A stretch of DNA of 64,000 nucleotides, from assembly GCA_003331305.1 (NCBI GenBank), contig QOQB01000003.1:111462-175461 (forward strand), written 5' to 3'. Positions 1-12,301 of this stretch are shown here, one piece after another. Below the pieces are notes generated by a model. It was given only the letters and a program-made list of their open reading frames with translations. It did not search any database and had not been told where the DNA came from. Source of the DNA: Flavobacteriales bacterium. GTDB taxonomy: Bacteria > Bacteroidota > Bacteroidia > Flavobacteriales > Flavobacteriaceae. The first letter of the stretch is position 1; the number at the start of each line of letters is the position of its first letter. Both the position numbers and the translations under genes were made by a program.

Positions 1-45
1 TCTAAGGAAGAAACGGCGTAGCATGCATCAATTTCATACTTTAAC

Positions 46-53
46 TACTTTTG
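46..53 (+). promoter_or_regulatory. Bacteroidota -7 promoter element upstream of bshC
   Basis: TACTTTTG matches the TAnnTTTG -7 consensus of the Bacteroidota housekeeping sigma factor. It ends four bases before the GTG start of bshC. No clear -33 TTG is seen at the expected distance. Confidence 0.4.
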
Positions 54-57
54 CCAC

Positions 58-1659
58 GTGGAGTCAGTAGCATCTTTGGGGTTTCAGCCCCGCGTTTATT
101 CGTCGCTTATGCAGCACTTGTTGCAATCAGACAAGACATTAATTCCTTTTCATAACGGTTTGGTGTCTGTATCATCTGCAATTCAGTTTGCCGAAAAAAG
201 AAAAGCTTCTTTTCCAAAAGAAAACCGCAAAATATTGGTAGAAGCTATCCAAAACCAATACAATCACTTGTGTCAAAATGAGAAAGTTGAAATCAACTTA
301 GCGCAATTGAAGAAGACAAACACCGTTACGGTAACTACAGGTCATCAACTAAATATTTTCACCGGACCGCTGTTCTTTTGGTATAAAATTTTGGACGTGA
401 TAAATACGGCAGAGCGCCTTCAGAAAGCAGACAAAATACACCAATATGTTCCCGTGTTTTGGATGGCTTCAGAGGATCATGATTTTGAAGAAATCAATCA
501 CTTTTTTTTGGGAGAGCAAAAGGTGCGCTGGGAAACTAAAGCAGGAGGCCCTGTTGGACAGATTCCCACCAATAACCTGAATGAATTGCACAAGCAGTTA
601 GAACCCTTTTGGAACAAAACCCAGTCTGGTAAAGAATTGCTTGCATTGTTTTCGGATTGTTATTTGAATGAAAATAATTTAGCTAATGCCACACGAAGGC
701 TTGTGCATCAACTTTTTGGAAAGTATGGGTTGATTGTCGTTGATGGGAACGATCCTGCGCTCAAAAAGCTTTTTGTTCCAACACTTTTAAAAGAGGTCAA
801 AGCAAACATCACATCAAAATCGGTTTTACAAACCAACAATGCTTTGGCAAAAGCGATACCAAATTACAACCCACAGGTTAATCCAAGAGAAATCAATTTG
901 TTTTATCTAGGGAACCACAAACGTTTGCGCATCGTAAAAAATGGTCAGGAATACACAACAACCGGCGGAGCACAAGTTTGGAGTTTAAAAGCTTTAGAAA
1001 CAGAAATTGAGACTCACCCAGAGCGGTTTTCACCAAATGCGCTGATGCGCCCTTTATTTCAAGAGTGTGTTTTGCCGAACATTGCGTACATAGGTGGCGG
1101 AGGTGAGTTAGCCTATTGGTTGCAGTTAAAAACTACCTTTGAAGCATTTGACATTATCTACCCGCTTTTGCAACACCGTTCTAGTGCACTTTTAATATCC
1201 GAAAAACAATTCAAAAAATGCATTAAACTTAATCTTCCACTTCAAGATTTATTCTTGCCAAAGGCTACTTTTATTAACAAACGGGTGCGTCAAATTAGTG
1301 ATATAGATATTGATTTTACATCTAAGAAAACAGCGTTAATCGATCATTTTGAAGAGTTAAAAGATCTTGCCAAAAAAACGGATGCATCTTTTTTGGGCGC
1401 TGTTAATGCACAAGAAAAAAAGCAACTCAAAGGATTGGAAAATCTCGAAAAACGCTTACTAAAGGCACAACGAATTAAGCTAAAAGACCAAGTCATTCGT
1501 TTGGTTGATATTCGTAATGCCCTTTTTCCTAACGGAAAATTACAAGAGCGCACCGCTCATTTCTCTGCTGTTTTGTCCGACAAGCCTTTAGATGTATTTA
1601 CGAACGAGCTTAAGCATGTCTTGTCAGATGCGACAGGATTGCAAATCTTGAAGTATTAA
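58..1659 (+). CDS. bshC: Bacillithiol biosynthesis cysteine-adding enzyme BshC
   Basis: Probable last enzyme of bacillithiol synthesis, adding cysteine to glucosaminyl-malate in the cytosol. The 533-residue length is usual for BshC. Family-type blocks are visible: TGHQLNIFTGPLF (about residues 94-106), which recalls the nucleotide-binding region of class I tRNA-synthetase-like folds, and MASEDHDFEEINH (136-148). The C-terminal part is charged and helical, as expected for the coiled-coil. No ATG precedes the conserved N-terminus. The GTG at 58 is chosen because an in-frame stop lies at 19-21 and a -7 element (46-53) ends four bases upstream, suggesting a leaderless message. Followed by guaA in the same direction after 60 bases. 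Family assignment is firm; the start is less so. Confidence 0.9.
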   Translation: MESVASLGFQPRVYSSLMQHLLQSDKTLIPFHNGLVSVSSAIQFAEKRKASFPKENRKILVEAIQNQYNHLCQNEKVEINLAQLKKTNTVTVTTGHQLNIFTGPLFFWYKILDVINTAERLQKADKIHQYVPVFWMASEDHDFEEINHFFLGEQKVRWETKAGGPVGQIPTNNLNELHKQLEPFWNKTQSGKELLALFSDCYLNENNLANATRRLVHQLFGKYGLIVVDGNDPALKKLFVPTLLKEVKANITSKSVLQTNNALAKAIPNYNPQVNPREINLFYLGNHKRLRIVKNGQEYTTTGGAQVWSLKALETEIETHPERFSPNALMRPLFQECVLPNIAYIGGGGELAYWLQLKTTFEAFDIIYPLLQHRSSALLISEKQFKKCIKLNLPLQDLFLPKATFINKRVRQISDIDIDFTSKKTALIDHFEELKDLAKKTDASFLGAVNAQEKKQLKGLENLEKRLLKAQRIKLKDQVIRLVDIRNALFPNGKLQERTAHFSAVLSDKPLDVFTNELKHVLSDATGLQILKY

Positions 1660-1708
1660 GCTGTTAAAAACTAATGCAAAAGCCATAATCACTAATATAG
1701 TTTAGTTG

Positions 1709-1716
1709 TATTTTTG
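1709..1716 (+). promoter_or_regulatory. -7 promoter element of guaA
   Basis: TATTTTTG fits TAnnTTTG exactly and ends three bases before the guaA ATG at 1720. The TTG at 1714 lies inside the element, so it is unlikely to be the start codon. The message is predicted to be leaderless. Confidence 0.6.
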
Positions 1717-1719
1717 CAT

Positions 1720-3246
1720 ATGCAAAACAAAGTTCTAATCCTCGATTTTGGATCACAATACACACAGCTAATTGCGCGCCGTGTTCGGGAGCTCTCCATT
1801 TTTTGTGAAATACATCCTTTTCATAATATTCCAGTCAACGTGTCTACTTTTAAGGCAGTTATCCTTTCGGGATCCCCTTTTTCGGTACGATCTGAGGATG
1901 CGCCCCACCCAGATTTAAGTGCTATTCGTAACAAAATTCCACTTCTTGGTGTATGTTATGGTGCACAATATTTGGCGCATTTTAATGGGGGTGAAGTAGC
2001 GCCGTCGAATACAAGAGAATATGGCCGTGCACGGTTGACAAAAGTTGAAAAACATTTGTTTTTGAAAGATATTCCGCTGCAATCACAGGTGTGGATGAGT
2101 CACAGTGATACCATAAAAAAATTACCAAAAAATGCCATGCAATTGGCATCTACTCAAGATGTTGCTAATGCAGCCTATGTAATGGATGATGATATGTCCT
2201 TTGGTATACAGTTTCACCCTGAAGTATATCATTCCTCTGATGGAAAACAGTTGCTGCAAAACTTTTTGGTAAGCATTGCTGGTATAACGCCTGATTGGAC
2301 TTCAGACGCATTTGTAGATACTACAATAGACCGACTAAAGGAGCAGCTCGGGGACGACAAGGTTATTTTAGGGCTTAGTGGAGGAGTTGATTCTTCTGTG
2401 GCTGCCATTTTACTGCATAAAGCCATTGGGGCAAACTTGCACTGCATCTTTGTGAACAACGGATTGTTACGAAAAAATGAATTCTCAGATGTGCTTGTCC
2501 AGTACGAGCATATGGGTCTTAATGTAAAAGGGGTGGATGCTACTATGGCATTTTTGAGTCAATTGGAAGGGGTTAGTGATCCTGAAACCAAACGTAAAAT
2601 TATTGGCCGGGTTTTTGTCGAAGTTTTTGACGAGGAAGCCAATAAGGTAGAAGGCGCCAAATGGCTTGCACAGGGTACAATATACCCAGATGTTATTGAA
2701 TCTATTTCTGTAAATGGACCATCGGCAACTATTAAGTCGCACCACAACGTTGGGGGCCTTCCTGATTTTATGAAACTAAACGTGGTTGAACCTTTGAATA
2801 TGTTGTTTAAAGATGAAGTACGTAGAGTGGGTGCGAGCCTCAAGATGTCTCCTGCAATTTTAGGGCGCCATCCATTTCCTGGGCCTGGCCTTGCTATTCG
2901 TATTTTGGGTGACATTACACAAGAAAAAGTAACAATGTTGCAAGAAGCAGATGCCATTTTTATACAAGGGTTGCGCGACCATGACTTGTACGACGAGGTA
3001 TGGCAAGCTGGTGTAATGTTGCTCCCTGTACAGTCCGTTGGGGTTATGGGCGATGAACGCACTTACGAAAAATGCGTTGCGCTTCGTGCGGTTACATCAA
3101 CAGACGGAATGACGGCAGATTGGGTACATTTGCCGTATGAGTTTTTACAAGAAATTTCAAACCAAATCATTAATCGTGTTCCAGGAATTAACCGTGTGGT
3201 CTATGACATCAGTTCTAAACCTCCCGCAACTATTGAGTGGGAGTAA
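1720..3246 (+). CDS. guaA: GMP synthase (glutamine-hydrolysing)
   Basis: Converts XMP to GMP using ATP and glutamine in purine synthesis. The N-terminal class I amidotransferase shows the nucleophile Cys79 in GVCYGAQ and the partner His166/Glu168 in FHPE. The ATP-pyrophosphatase domain has the P-loop SGGVDSS (about 220-226). The C-terminus ends with the family sequence KPPATIEWE. At 508 residues it has the usual length. The ATG at 1720 is preferred over an in-frame TTG at 1714 that belongs to the promoter element. The last 44 bases overlap the predicted start of the downstream LysM gene. Confidence 0.97.
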   Translation: MQNKVLILDFGSQYTQLIARRVRELSIFCEIHPFHNIPVNVSTFKAVILSGSPFSVRSEDAPHPDLSAIRNKIPLLGVCYGAQYLAHFNGGEVAPSNTREYGRARLTKVEKHLFLKDIPLQSQVWMSHSDTIKKLPKNAMQLASTQDVANAAYVMDDDMSFGIQFHPEVYHSSDGKQLLQNFLVSIAGITPDWTSDAFVDTTIDRLKEQLGDDKVILGLSGGVDSSVAAILLHKAIGANLHCIFVNNGLLRKNEFSDVLVQYEHMGLNVKGVDATMAFLSQLEGVSDPETKRKIIGRVFVEVFDEEANKVEGAKWLAQGTIYPDVIESISVNGPSATIKSHHNVGGLPDFMKLNVVEPLNMLFKDEVRRVGASLKMSPAILGRHPFPGPGLAIRILGDITQEKVTMLQEADAIFIQGLRDHDLYDEVWQAGVMLLPVQSVGVMGDERTYEKCVALRAVTSTDGMTADWVHLPYEFLQEISNQIINRVPGINRVVYDISSKPPATIEWE

Positions 3247-4993
3247 ACGCTTTATTGGTATTGCTTTTTTACTCTTTGGCATGATTGTAACTGCCCAAGA
3301 TGCAGAAGTATCGCATTTTGTTGTTCACAAAGTAAAAAAGAACGAAACCCTAGAAGCTATTGCATCAAGGTACGATATCACCAAGGAGCAGATTATTATA
3401 CACAATCCATATGCAAAAAAAGAGATCCGAAAACGGGACAGGCTTAAAATCCCACGCTATAAAAAAGTAGTTCAGATTAAATCCGATTCTACGTTAGGGC
3501 AGCATACTGTTGTGCCCAAAGAAACCCTGTGGCGTGTTGCTTATACATATGGTATTTCTATTGATTCGCTTCGAACATTAAATCCGATGTTAGGAGACAC
3601 ACTCTCCATTGGAGCTTTATTGAAAGTTCCTTTAAAAACGGCAGGTGAAAAAGCAGCTCAGTTTAGCTATTACACCGTGCAACCAAGGGAAGGGTATTAC
3701 CGACTTGAACAAAAACTAGGGTTGAACCGGCAGAAACTGGAGGCGTTAAATCCTGAGCTTAAGAATGTGGATTTGCAAGCAGGTATGGTACTGAAAATCG
3801 CAAAAAAAGTCATGGATACACTGACCCTTCAAAAAACGCTATTTGGATTACCTCCGAGTTTATGGGACAGTACTTTTGTTACCCCTGTAGTGCGAATCGC
3901 GCTCATGGCGCCATTTCGACTTTCCCGTATTGAACTGGACTCTGTGATGCAAACTGAAAAAACACTAACGGAGCGCAACCTAACTACAGTTGCACTAGAT
4001 TATTATGCGGGCATGCTTCACGCGGCAGATAGTCTAAATAGAGCAGGGTTGAGCGTTGAGCTAACCGTATTTGATACAGAAAATCAACTTTACATCATCG
4101 AGCAAATCCTCAACCAAAATAATTTTTCCCAATTTGATGCTATCATTGGACCCTTTACTGCTGGAAATGTGAGTCGTGTGGCACAAGCTATGGCTTTTTT
4201 TGATGTTCCTGTGATATCTCCTCTAACGACTCGCGATTTAAAAATGGCCAAAACCTCATTTAATACTATCCCGAGTAGAAAAACATTAAGTAAACGCATA
4301 TCTGCTTACATTGACTCATTAGATGCAGCCATAGAAAACCCATGTGTTATGATTATTGCAGATGATAAAAACCAAAAAACAGAAGCTAAATTAAAGGAGC
4401 AGTTCCCACTTGCAGAAGTCTTAAAGCCAGATGAGCGATTTGGCTATGTAAAACCCGATGTTGTAGATTCGTTATTAACACCAACACGTCCTAATTGGGT
4501 GTTTTTAGAAACCGAGAATTTAAACCTTGTGACAAGCATGACATCAATGCTCAATGCACAACAGCGAGACGATCGACAAGTCAAACTGCTTACGCATTAT
4601 CGTTCCACCACTTATGACGATCCAAATGTGTCACAAGCACATCTTGGAAATCTGAGATTTACATACCCAAGCTATTTTTATGAAAAACAAGATAGTGTTC
4701 GCTTAAAATTTGATGCAACTTACAAGAATAAGTTTGGCAAAACACCAAATAGAACATCAGTAAAAGGTTTTGACGTAATGATTGATGTGGCGTTGCGCAT
4801 AGCCGTTAAACGAACGCTCAAGGAGGGTGTCTCATTAGGCCTAATAGAACAACTTCAGCACAGGTTTGAATACACACCTGTTCCAAAGGGGGGATATGAA
4901 AATACAGCTACCTATCTCATTCAACAACAAGGCTTTGAAATGATCGAAGTAAAACCTCCATTAATCACCACAGATTCGTTGCAGGCTAGGTAG
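3203..4993 (+). CDS. LysM-repeat protein with periplasmic-binding-protein-like domain
   Basis: Predicted exported protein of about 596 residues. A signal peptide ends near IVTAQDAE. Three LysM-type repeats follow, beginning [26 protein letters not shown] and [13 protein letters not shown] and each ending in a lysine/proline-rich KIP/KVP/KIA block; such repeats bind peptidoglycan glycan chains. The remaining ~400 residues resemble a type 1 periplasmic ligand-binding fold (for example [13 protein letters not shown] and VPVISPLTT), as in ABC branched-chain amino-acid receptors, but no transporter genes lie nearby. The start at 3203 places a proper signal peptide at the N-terminus and overlaps guaA by 44 bases; a longer reading from 3137 would bury it. 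A cell-wall-associated sensor or binding role is inference. Confidence 0.8.
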   Translation: MTSVLNLPQLLSGSKRFIGIAFLLFGMIVTAQDAEVSHFVVHKVKKNETLEAIASRYDITKEQIIIHNPYAKKEIRKRDRLKIPRYKKVVQIKSDSTLGQHTVVPKETLWRVAYTYGISIDSLRTLNPMLGDTLSIGALLKVPLKTAGEKAAQFSYYTVQPREGYYRLEQKLGLNRQKLEALNPELKNVDLQAGMVLKIAKKVMDTLTLQKTLFGLPPSLWDSTFVTPVVRIALMAPFRLSRIELDSVMQTEKTLTERNLTTVALDYYAGMLHAADSLNRAGLSVELTVFDTENQLYIIEQILNQNNFSQFDAIIGPFTAGNVSRVAQAMAFFDVPVISPLTTRDLKMAKTSFNTIPSRKTLSKRISAYIDSLDAAIENPCVMIIADDKNQKTEAKLKEQFPLAEVLKPDERFGYVKPDVVDSLLTPTRPNWVFLETENLNLVTSMTSMLNAQQRDDRQVKLLTHYRSTTYDDPNVSQAHLGNLRFTYPSYFYEKQDSVRLKFDATYKNKFGKTPNRTSVKGFDVMIDVALRIAVKRTLKEGVSLGLIEQLQHRFEYTPVPKGGYENTATYLIQQQGFEMIEVKPPLITTDSLQAR

Positions 4994-5004
4994 TTTATTC
5001 TTTG

Positions 5005-5012
5005 TATTTTTG
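5005..5012 (+). promoter_or_regulatory. -7 promoter element of pyrG
   Basis: TATTTTTG matches TAnnTTTG, 21 bases before the pyrG ATG. A TTG at 4979-4981 could be the -33 element, at a slightly long spacing. Confidence 0.5.
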
Positions 5013-5021
5013 CACCTTTAA

Positions 5022-6653
<1,632 letters not shown>

Positions 6654-6656
6654 CGA

Positions 6657-8456
6657 ATGGAACAACGTCGGATAGACCCCTTACAAATCATTGGCATGGT
6701 GCTTGTCTTTGTCATTTTCACATGGATGATGTATAACCAATCTGCCGAGGATTTGGCGCAAACAAACACCCAAGAAACACAAACTACAGAGGCGGTTGCG
6801 GAGGCCAAAAACCCCACCGCTGAACAAGTAGTGGCTACCCCTGTGGAGATGTTTTCTTCAGAAGAAGCTGCCAAAGAAACGATTACCATTCAAAACGATG
6901 TACTCACACTTGGAATTTCTACAAAAGGAGGTGCTATGGAGCAAGTACTTTTGAACGGAGAAGTTAATTATCAAGATGTTCCACTGTATTTAATTGACAA
7001 AGAAAACAATTCGCTTAATATTGGATTTACTACCGCTGCAGGGCAGCTACTGCAAACTAAATTTTTGATGTTTTCGCCTACGCTTACTAAAATCTCTAAC
7101 GGCCAACAGCTGCGCCTTCGGGCGCCCATTGAAGACAAAGGATATATCGAATTTATATATACGCTTCCTAATGAAGGCTTTCGCTTTGGTTTTGAGATCG
7201 TTGCAGAAGGCATTGAAAATGCACTAGACACTGCCATTCCTGCTTCGTTTTCTTGGGGTATGGATGGTTTTCGTCATGCCAAAAGTGCGCAATATGAAAA
7301 CCGCTATACGCAACTGGCTTATCGTCACGAAAACGACAAGTACAGCACACTTTCTGCATCGGGCGATGACGACGACAATGAAAAAGACGTAGAGTGGGTG
7401 TCATATCGCCAACACTTTTTTAGCAGCATTCTTATTCCTGAACAACCATTTGAGCAAGTTTCGTTAAACTCCGCCGATTTGACAGACGATGAGGTGGAAG
7501 CTTCTGCGTATCTTAAAGGATTCTCCACCGAAACTACTCTTCCGTTTCAACGAAATCGTTTTCAAGCCAATTTTGATTGGTATATGGGGCCAACAGATTA
7601 CGCCATTCTTAAAAACTACGACGAGAATTTGTATGAAAGTATTTCGTTTGGTTGGGGACTTATTGGTTGGATTAATCGCTCAGTATTTTATCCACTTTTT
7701 GGCTTTTTAACTGGATTAGTTCCTCACGGTATTGCCATTATTTTACTTACCATAATCGTACGATTGGTGTTGTCTCCTGTGTTGTATAAATCGTATGTGT
7801 CACAAGCTAAAATGCGTGTGCTTAAACCAGAAATAACAGCCCTTAACGAAAAGTATAAAAACGATGCCACAAGGCGTCAACAAGAAACGATGAAATTGTA
7901 CACCAAAGCTGGAGCGAGTCCAGTTGCGGGGTGTATTCCAGCTTTGATGCAAATGCCAGTGTTCTTTGCATTATTTTACTTTTTCCCCATTGCATCCGAA
8001 TTGCGAGGAAAATCATTTTTATGGGCAGATGACTTATCTTCTTATGACGTAATTGCCGAATTACCGTTTACGATTCCTTTCTACGGAGATCATATTAGTT
8101 TATTTCCATTATTGGCTTCGGTTGCGATATTTTTCTATACACGAATGACTACTGGGCAGCAAATGCAACCCGCACAACCGGGTATGCCTAACATGAAATT
8201 TATCATGTATTTGATGCCTGTGATGATGTTGTTTTTCTTTAACAATTACGCAAGTGGATTTAGTTTGTATTATGTTGTTTCTAACCTGTTGATGATTGCT
8301 ATTATGGTAGTGGTTAAAAACGTGATTATTGACCAGGATAAAATCCATGCGCAGATTGAGGAAAACAAAAAGAAGCCAAAAAAGCAAAACCGCTTTCAGC
8401 GCAAAATGGCTGAGATGATGGAAGAAGCTGACCGTCAGAAAAAGCTTCGTAAGTAA
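6657..8456 (+). CDS. yidC: Membrane protein insertase YidC/Oxa1
   Basis: Inserts and folds inner-membrane proteins with or without SecYEG. The 599 residues have the Gram-negative layout: one N-terminal membrane helix (about 10-26), a long periplasmic beta domain to about 340, then the five-helix core. The core has the conserved membrane Arg in TIIVRLVLSP, the cytoplasmic helical hairpin after QAKMRVLKPE, and a later helix at LMQMPVFFALFYFF. The tail is highly basic (KKPKKQNRFQRKMAEM), consistent with ribosome contact. Three bases separate it from pyrG. It is followed by mnmA under a separate promoter. Confidence 0.97.
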   Translation: MEQRRIDPLQIIGMVLVFVIFTWMMYNQSAEDLAQTNTQETQTTEAVAEAKNPTAEQVVATPVEMFSSEEAAKETITIQNDVLTLGISTKGGAMEQVLLNGEVNYQDVPLYLIDKENNSLNIGFTTAAGQLLQTKFLMFSPTLTKISNGQQLRLRAPIEDKGYIEFIYTLPNEGFRFGFEIVAEGIENALDTAIPASFSWGMDGFRHAKSAQYENRYTQLAYRHENDKYSTLSASGDDDDNEKDVEWVSYRQHFFSSILIPEQPFEQVSLNSADLTDDEVEASAYLKGFSTETTLPFQRNRFQANFDWYMGPTDYAILKNYDENLYESISFGWGLIGWINRSVFYPLFGFLTGLVPHGIAIILLTIIVRLVLSPVLYKSYVSQAKMRVLKPEITALNEKYKNDATRRQQETMKLYTKAGASPVAGCIPALMQMPVFFALFYFFPIASELRGKSFLWADDLSSYDVIAELPFTIPFYGDHISLFPLLASVAIFFYTRMTTGQQMQPAQPGMPNMKFIMYLMPVMMLFFFNNYASGFSLYYVVSNLLMIAIMVVVKNVIIDQDKIHAQIEENKKKPKKQNRFQRKMAEMMEEADRQKKLRK

Positions 8457-8482
8457 ACCACTTGCAAACACTTCATTACTAG

Positions 8483-8515
8483 TTTGGTAGAGCGGTAGCA
8501 ACCTGCTTAACTTTG
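8483..8515 (+). promoter_or_regulatory. Complete Bacteroidota-type promoter of mnmA
   Basis: TTTG at 8483-8486 (-33) and TAACTTTG at 8508-8515 (-7) have centres about 26 bases apart, the expected spacing. The -7 element ends four bases before the mnmA ATG at 8520, which predicts a leaderless transcript. Confidence 0.6.
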
Positions 8516-8519
8516 CGCT

Positions 8520-9689
8520 ATGCATGGAAAACGTGTCATTGTTGGACTTTCAGGAGGTGTAGACTCTAGCGTTGCCGCTTATTTGCTGTTACAACAGGGT
8601 TACGAGGTCATAGGCTTGTTTATGAAAAATTGGCACGACGACTCCGTTACCATTTCTGATGAATGTCCTTGGCTTGAAGATAGCAACGATGCCATGCTTG
8701 TAGCCGATAAGCTAGGCATTCCCTTTCAGACAGTAGATTTGAGTGAGCAGTACAAGGCGCGTATTGTAGATTATATGTTTGCTGAATACCAACGGGGACG
8801 GACGCCAAACCCCGACGTGTTGTGCAATCGTGAAATTAAATTCGATGTGTTTTTAGATATCGCACTATCATTAGGTGCTGATTTTGTAGCTACTGGGCAC
8901 TACTGTCAAAAAGGAGAAATCAATACTGATACAAATACCACATATCAACTCAAAGCTGGCGCTGATAATAACAAAGACCAGTCCTATTTTTTATGTCAAC
9001 TGAACCAAGCGCAATTGGCAAAAACCTTGTTTCCCATTGGCGGATTGCAAAAAAGCGAAGTGCGTAATATTGCGACTGAACAAGGACTGATAACCGCCGA
9101 AAAACGCGACTCTCAAGGCTTGTGTTTTATTGGAAAAGTTAGCCTTCCTGATTTTTTACAGCAGAAACTTGCGGTAAAAAAAGGCGACATTATTCAAGTA
9201 CCTGCTGCCCACCCAATGTATACTACATTACATAAAAACACCCCAGAGGAGTTGGCAAAAAAATACAGCTATTTCCATGAAGATGGCACTGTTGTTGGCA
9301 CACATAATGGCGCTCACTTTTTTACAGTCGGGCAACGAAAAGGCCTAGCTGTTGGGGGTACAGTAGAACCCCTGTTTGTTTTAGCTACAGATGTTAAAAC
9401 AAATACTATCTATGTAGGCGAGGGGAAAAACCATCCAGGGCTATATCGCCGTGCGCTATGGATGGCACAAGATGATGTACATTGGGTGCGCCCCGACTTA
9501 CAATCGGATGAACCCATGCTAGTACAAGCCCGTATTCGTTATCGACAACCATTAGCATCCGCGAGATTACACCCAACTTCTAATGGGTTGTTTTTGGTTT
9601 TTGATGCACCACAATCAGCCATTGCCGCCGGGCAGTTTGCCGCTTGGTACTTGGAAAATGAATGTATTGGTTCTGGAGTTATTGGCTAA
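8520..9689 (+). CDS. mnmA: tRNA-specific 2-thiouridylase MnmA
   Basis: Thiolates U34 of Lys, Glu and Gln tRNAs using a persulfide and ATP. The PP-loop SGGVDSS (11-17) starts the protein. The two catalytic cysteines are in [13 protein letters not shown] and [10 protein letters not shown], and the C-terminal barrel is present with [13 protein letters not shown] [13 protein letters not shown]. At 389 residues it is normal length. The ATG at 8520 sits just after a consensus promoter. The stop codon overlaps the stop of convergent lysA by four bases (CTAA). A cysteine desulfurase that could supply sulfur lies at 46.1 kb. Confidence 0.97.
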   Translation: MHGKRVIVGLSGGVDSSVAAYLLLQQGYEVIGLFMKNWHDDSVTISDECPWLEDSNDAMLVADKLGIPFQTVDLSEQYKARIVDYMFAEYQRGRTPNPDVLCNREIKFDVFLDIALSLGADFVATGHYCQKGEINTDTNTTYQLKAGADNNKDQSYFLCQLNQAQLAKTLFPIGGLQKSEVRNIATEQGLITAEKRDSQGLCFIGKVSLPDFLQQKLAVKKGDIIQVPAAHPMYTTLHKNTPEELAKKYSYFHEDGTVVGTHNGAHFFTVGQRKGLAVGGTVEPLFVLATDVKTNTIYVGEGKNHPGLYRRALWMAQDDVHWVRPDLQSDEPMLVQARIRYRQPLASARLHPTSNGLFLVFDAPQSAIAAGQFAAWYLENECIGSGVIG

Positions 9690-10909
9690 GTCAACACGTT
9701 TTCTTTAAAATCCAAAACCACTTGGTTTTTTACCAAATCGTCAAAGCTTTCAGCTTGGCGTATAAGATGTGCTTCTTCATTGTGCCACAGTACTTCGGCA
9801 GGACGATAGCGGGAGTTGTAGTTGCTAGCCATACTAAAGCAGTACGCGCCTGCGTTGTGAAAACACAATACATCGCCTTCGCTGATTTCAGCAATTTTAC
9901 GATTGTTTGCAAAGGTGTCAGTTTCACAAATATAACCAACAACAGAGTAAAAGCGTTCACGTCCCTCTGGATTTGAAATGTTTTCAATACTATGTTGCGC
10001 ACCATACAACATAGGACGTATCAAATGGTTAAACCCGCTATTTACTTGCGCAAAAACAGTTGAGGTAGTCTGTTTTACCGAGTTTACTTCTGTTAAGAAA
10101 TACCCTGCTTGACTTACCAAAAACTTTCCTGGCTCAAAGGCTAATACTAGTTCCTTGCCGTAGTCTGCGCAAAAAGCATTAAAGCGAACACTTAATTTTT
10201 CACCTAGTTCCTCAATATTGGTTTCGTTATCTCCTGATTTATACGGGACTTTAAAGCCGCTACCAAAGTCCAAAAAGTCTAAATCTGTAAAGTGACGTGC
10301 TGTGTCAAACAAAATTTCAGCAGCATGTAAAAATACTTCAATGTCTAAAATATCGCTTCCTGTATGCATATGTACGCCATTGATGTGCATGCCTGTATTT
10401 TTTACAATACGCAAAAGGTGTGGCATTTGGTGTATACTGATGCCAAACTTTGAATCAATATGTCCCACAGAAATGTTTGCATTGCCACCTGCCATAATGT
10501 GTGGATTTATTCGAATACACACCGGGATATTTGGGTGTGCCGTACCAAATTGCTCTAATACGTCTAGGTTATCAATATTGATTTGAACGCCCAGCTTTGC
10601 TACTTCCTCAATTTCAGAAAGCGATACACCATTTGGGGTGTAAATTATTTCATTTGGTGCAACGCCTGCTGCAAGACCAAGTTGCACTTCTTGAATAGAA
10701 ACGGTGTCTAATCCAGCACCCAGCTGATGCATCCATTTCAATACGCTCAGGTTAGAAAGCGCCTTAACGGCATAGTTGATTCGAAGATGTGGTACATCAC
10801 TAAACGCTTGCGCAAGGCGTGTGTACTGATACTCCATTGTGTGGGCGTCATATACATATATTGGACTTCCGAACTCTTGACTTATTTGTACTAAATCTTG
10901 TTGCTGCAT
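9686..10909 (-). CDS. lysA: Diaminopimelate decarboxylase
   Basis: PLP enzyme that decarboxylates meso-diaminopimelate to lysine. The alanine-racemase-like barrel carries the PLP lysine in [10 protein letters not shown], the glycine loop in [10 protein letters not shown] and the EPGKFLV phosphate-binding block. The C-terminal domain has CETDTFANN and [10 protein letters not shown]. The chosen ATG gives 407 residues; a TTG six codons upstream (10927) lies within the promoter element TACATTTG and is rejected. It stands alone, and its pathway partner dapD is at 27.5 kb. Convergent with mnmA. Confidence 0.95.
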   Translation of the reverse strand: MQQQDLVQISQEFGSPIYVYDAHTMEYQYTRLAQAFSDVPHLRINYAVKALSNLSVLKWMHQLGAGLDTVSIQEVQLGLAAGVAPNEIIYTPNGVSLSEIEEVAKLGVQINIDNLDVLEQFGTAHPNIPVCIRINPHIMAGGNANISVGHIDSKFGISIHQMPHLLRIVKNTGMHINGVHMHTGSDILDIEVFLHAAEILFDTARHFTDLDFLDFGSGFKVPYKSGDNETNIEELGEKLSVRFNAFCADYGKELVLAFEPGKFLVSQAGYFLTEVNSVKQTTSTVFAQVNSGFNHLIRPMLYGAQHSIENISNPEGRERFYSVVGYICETDTFANNRKIAEISEGDVLCFHNAGAYCFSMASNYNSRYRPAEVLWHNEEAHLIRQAESFDDLVKNQVVLDFKENVLT

Positions 10910-10924
10910 CGCAGGTAATTTCGG

Positions 10925-10932
10925 CAAATGTA
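10925..10932 (-). promoter_or_regulatory. -7 promoter element of lysA
   Basis: On the minus strand TACATTTG fits TAnnTTTG and ends 15 bases before the lysA ATG. It contains the TTG that would otherwise be read as a longer start. Confidence 0.55.
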
Positions 10933-11049
10933 GGCCTTTGATAAATTATATTGAAGCTGAATTTTGAAATATATTAAAAATAAAACATATTGTTACATAT
11001 ACAACAAACATCTTTTTTGGTTTTATATGTAGATGCCCATTTGATTGTC

Positions 11050-11057
11050 TATTTTTG
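11050..11057 (+). promoter_or_regulatory. -7 promoter element of sucC
   Basis: TATTTTTG matches TAnnTTTG, 17 bases before the ATG at 11075, preceded by an AT-rich stretch (10935-11049). No -33 TTG stands at the ideal spacing. Confidence 0.5.
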
Positions 11058-11074
11058 CCCTTCAAACATAAATG

Positions 11075-12268
11075 ATGAATGTACACGAATACCAAGGAAA
11101 AGAGATTTTAGCCCAATTTGGTGTAGGTATTCAGCGAGGCGTTGTAGCCACTACCGCTGATCAAGCCGTTACTGCAGCCAAAAAACTTACTGAAGAAACA
11201 GGAACAGACTGGCATGTGATTAAAGCGCAAGTTCATGCGGGCGGTCGCGGAAAAGGCGGCGGTGTAAAACTTGCTAAATCGCTAGACGAGGTAGAAAAAA
11301 TTGCCAACGAAATCATTGGAATGCAATTGGTTACGCCACAAACTACAGCTGAGGGAAAAAAGGTACATCAGGTGTTGGTGGCTGAAGACGTGTACTACCC
11401 TGGAGATTCTGAGCCTAAGGAGTTTTATATATCGGTATTGCTTAATCGCGCTACAGGACGCAATATGATTATGTATTCAACAGAAGGTGGAATGGACATC
11501 GAAACTGTTGCTGAGAAAACGCCAGAACTTATTTTCACAGAAGAAATTGACCCAGCTGTTGGTTTGATACCCTTTCAAGCACGCAAAGTGGCTTTTAATC
11601 TTGGCTTATCGGGCGCAGCGTTTAAGGGGATGACCAAATTTGTAACCGCATTATATAAAGCCTATGTAGGCGCAGATGCGGCATTGTTTGAAATCAATCC
11701 TGTGCTAAAAACATCCGATGATAAAATTATAGGTGTTGACGCAAAAGTTACACTTGATGATAACGCCTTATTCCGTCATCCAGATTTTGAAGCCATGCGA
11801 GATATTCGAGAAGAAAATCCGACAGACGTGGCAGCTCGCGAAGTAGGGTTAAATTATGTAGCTCTCGATGGGAATGTCGGTTGTATGGTAAACGGAGCTG
11901 GTCTTGCTATGGCAACCATGGATTTGATTAAGCAAGCCGGTGGGGATCCTGCCAACTTCTTAGATGTAGGCGGAACAGCCGATGCAGCTCGTGTGGAAGC
12001 AGCCTTTCGTATCATTTTACAAGACCCTAAGGTTAAAGCTATTTTGATTAATATTTTTGGGGGTATTGTACGCTGCGACCGAGTGGCACAAGGAATAGTA
12101 GACGCGTATAAAAACATGGGAGACGCTATTAACATCCCTATTATTGTCCGTCTTCAAGGAACCAACGCTGATATTGCCAAAAAGCTCATAGACGATTCAG
12201 GTCTTGAAGTACAAAGCGCTACTTTATTTCAAGAGGCTGCCGATAAGGTCCAGGAAGTTCTTCGCTAA
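11075..12268 (+). CDS. sucC: Succinate-CoA ligase, ADP-forming, beta subunit
   Basis: TCA-cycle enzyme interconverting succinyl-CoA and succinate with nucleotide phosphorylation. It has the family N-terminus MNVHEYQGKEIL, the ATP-grasp element KAQVHAGGRGKGGGVK, and the C-terminal CoA-ligase part with GGIVRCDRVAQG and VVRLQGTN-like IVRLQGTNA. 397 residues from the second of two adjacent ATGs, matching the family start. The alpha subunit (sucD) is not adjacent, which is common in Bacteroidota. Followed by the hsp20 control region. Confidence 0.97.
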   Translation: MNVHEYQGKEILAQFGVGIQRGVVATTADQAVTAAKKLTEETGTDWHVIKAQVHAGGRGKGGGVKLAKSLDEVEKIANEIIGMQLVTPQTTAEGKKVHQVLVAEDVYYPGDSEPKEFYISVLLNRATGRNMIMYSTEGGMDIETVAEKTPELIFTEEIDPAVGLIPFQARKVAFNLGLSGAAFKGMTKFVTALYKAYVGADAALFEINPVLKTSDDKIIGVDAKVTLDDNALFRHPDFEAMRDIREENPTDVAAREVGLNYVALDGNVGCMVNGAGLAMATMDLIKQAGGDPANFLDVGGTADAARVEAAFRIILQDPKVKAILINIFGGIVRCDRVAQGIVDAYKNMGDAINIPIIVRLQGTNADIAKKLIDDSGLEVQSATLFQEAADKVQEVLR

Positions 12269-12269
12269 T

Positions 12270-12282
12270 TGACAATATGTCA
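12270..12282. promoter_or_regulatory. Operator-like palindrome, copy 1 (TGACA-N3-TGTCA)
   Basis: Perfect dyad TGACA ATA TGTCA starting two bases after the sucC stop codon. A second copy lies 32 bases downstream centre to centre. Probably a regulator site for hsp20; the protein is unknown. Confidence 0.45.
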
Positions 12283-12301
12283 CTAAAAATAACAACACAG
12301 C

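Noticed and set aside
2559..3062. 167-codon open frame antisense to guaA
   Set aside because: Lies wholly inside guaA on the other strand, is rich in unlikely composition, and shows no domain.
3137..3202. Longer start for the LysM protein, 22 codons upstream
   Set aside because: Would bury the signal peptide and overlap guaA by 110 bases; the ATG at 3203 fits an exported protein.
8482..8506. tRNA D-arm-like AGTTTGGTAGAGC sequence
   Set aside because: No anticodon, T-arm or acceptor pairing fits around it; it overlaps the promoter of mnmA and is probably chance.
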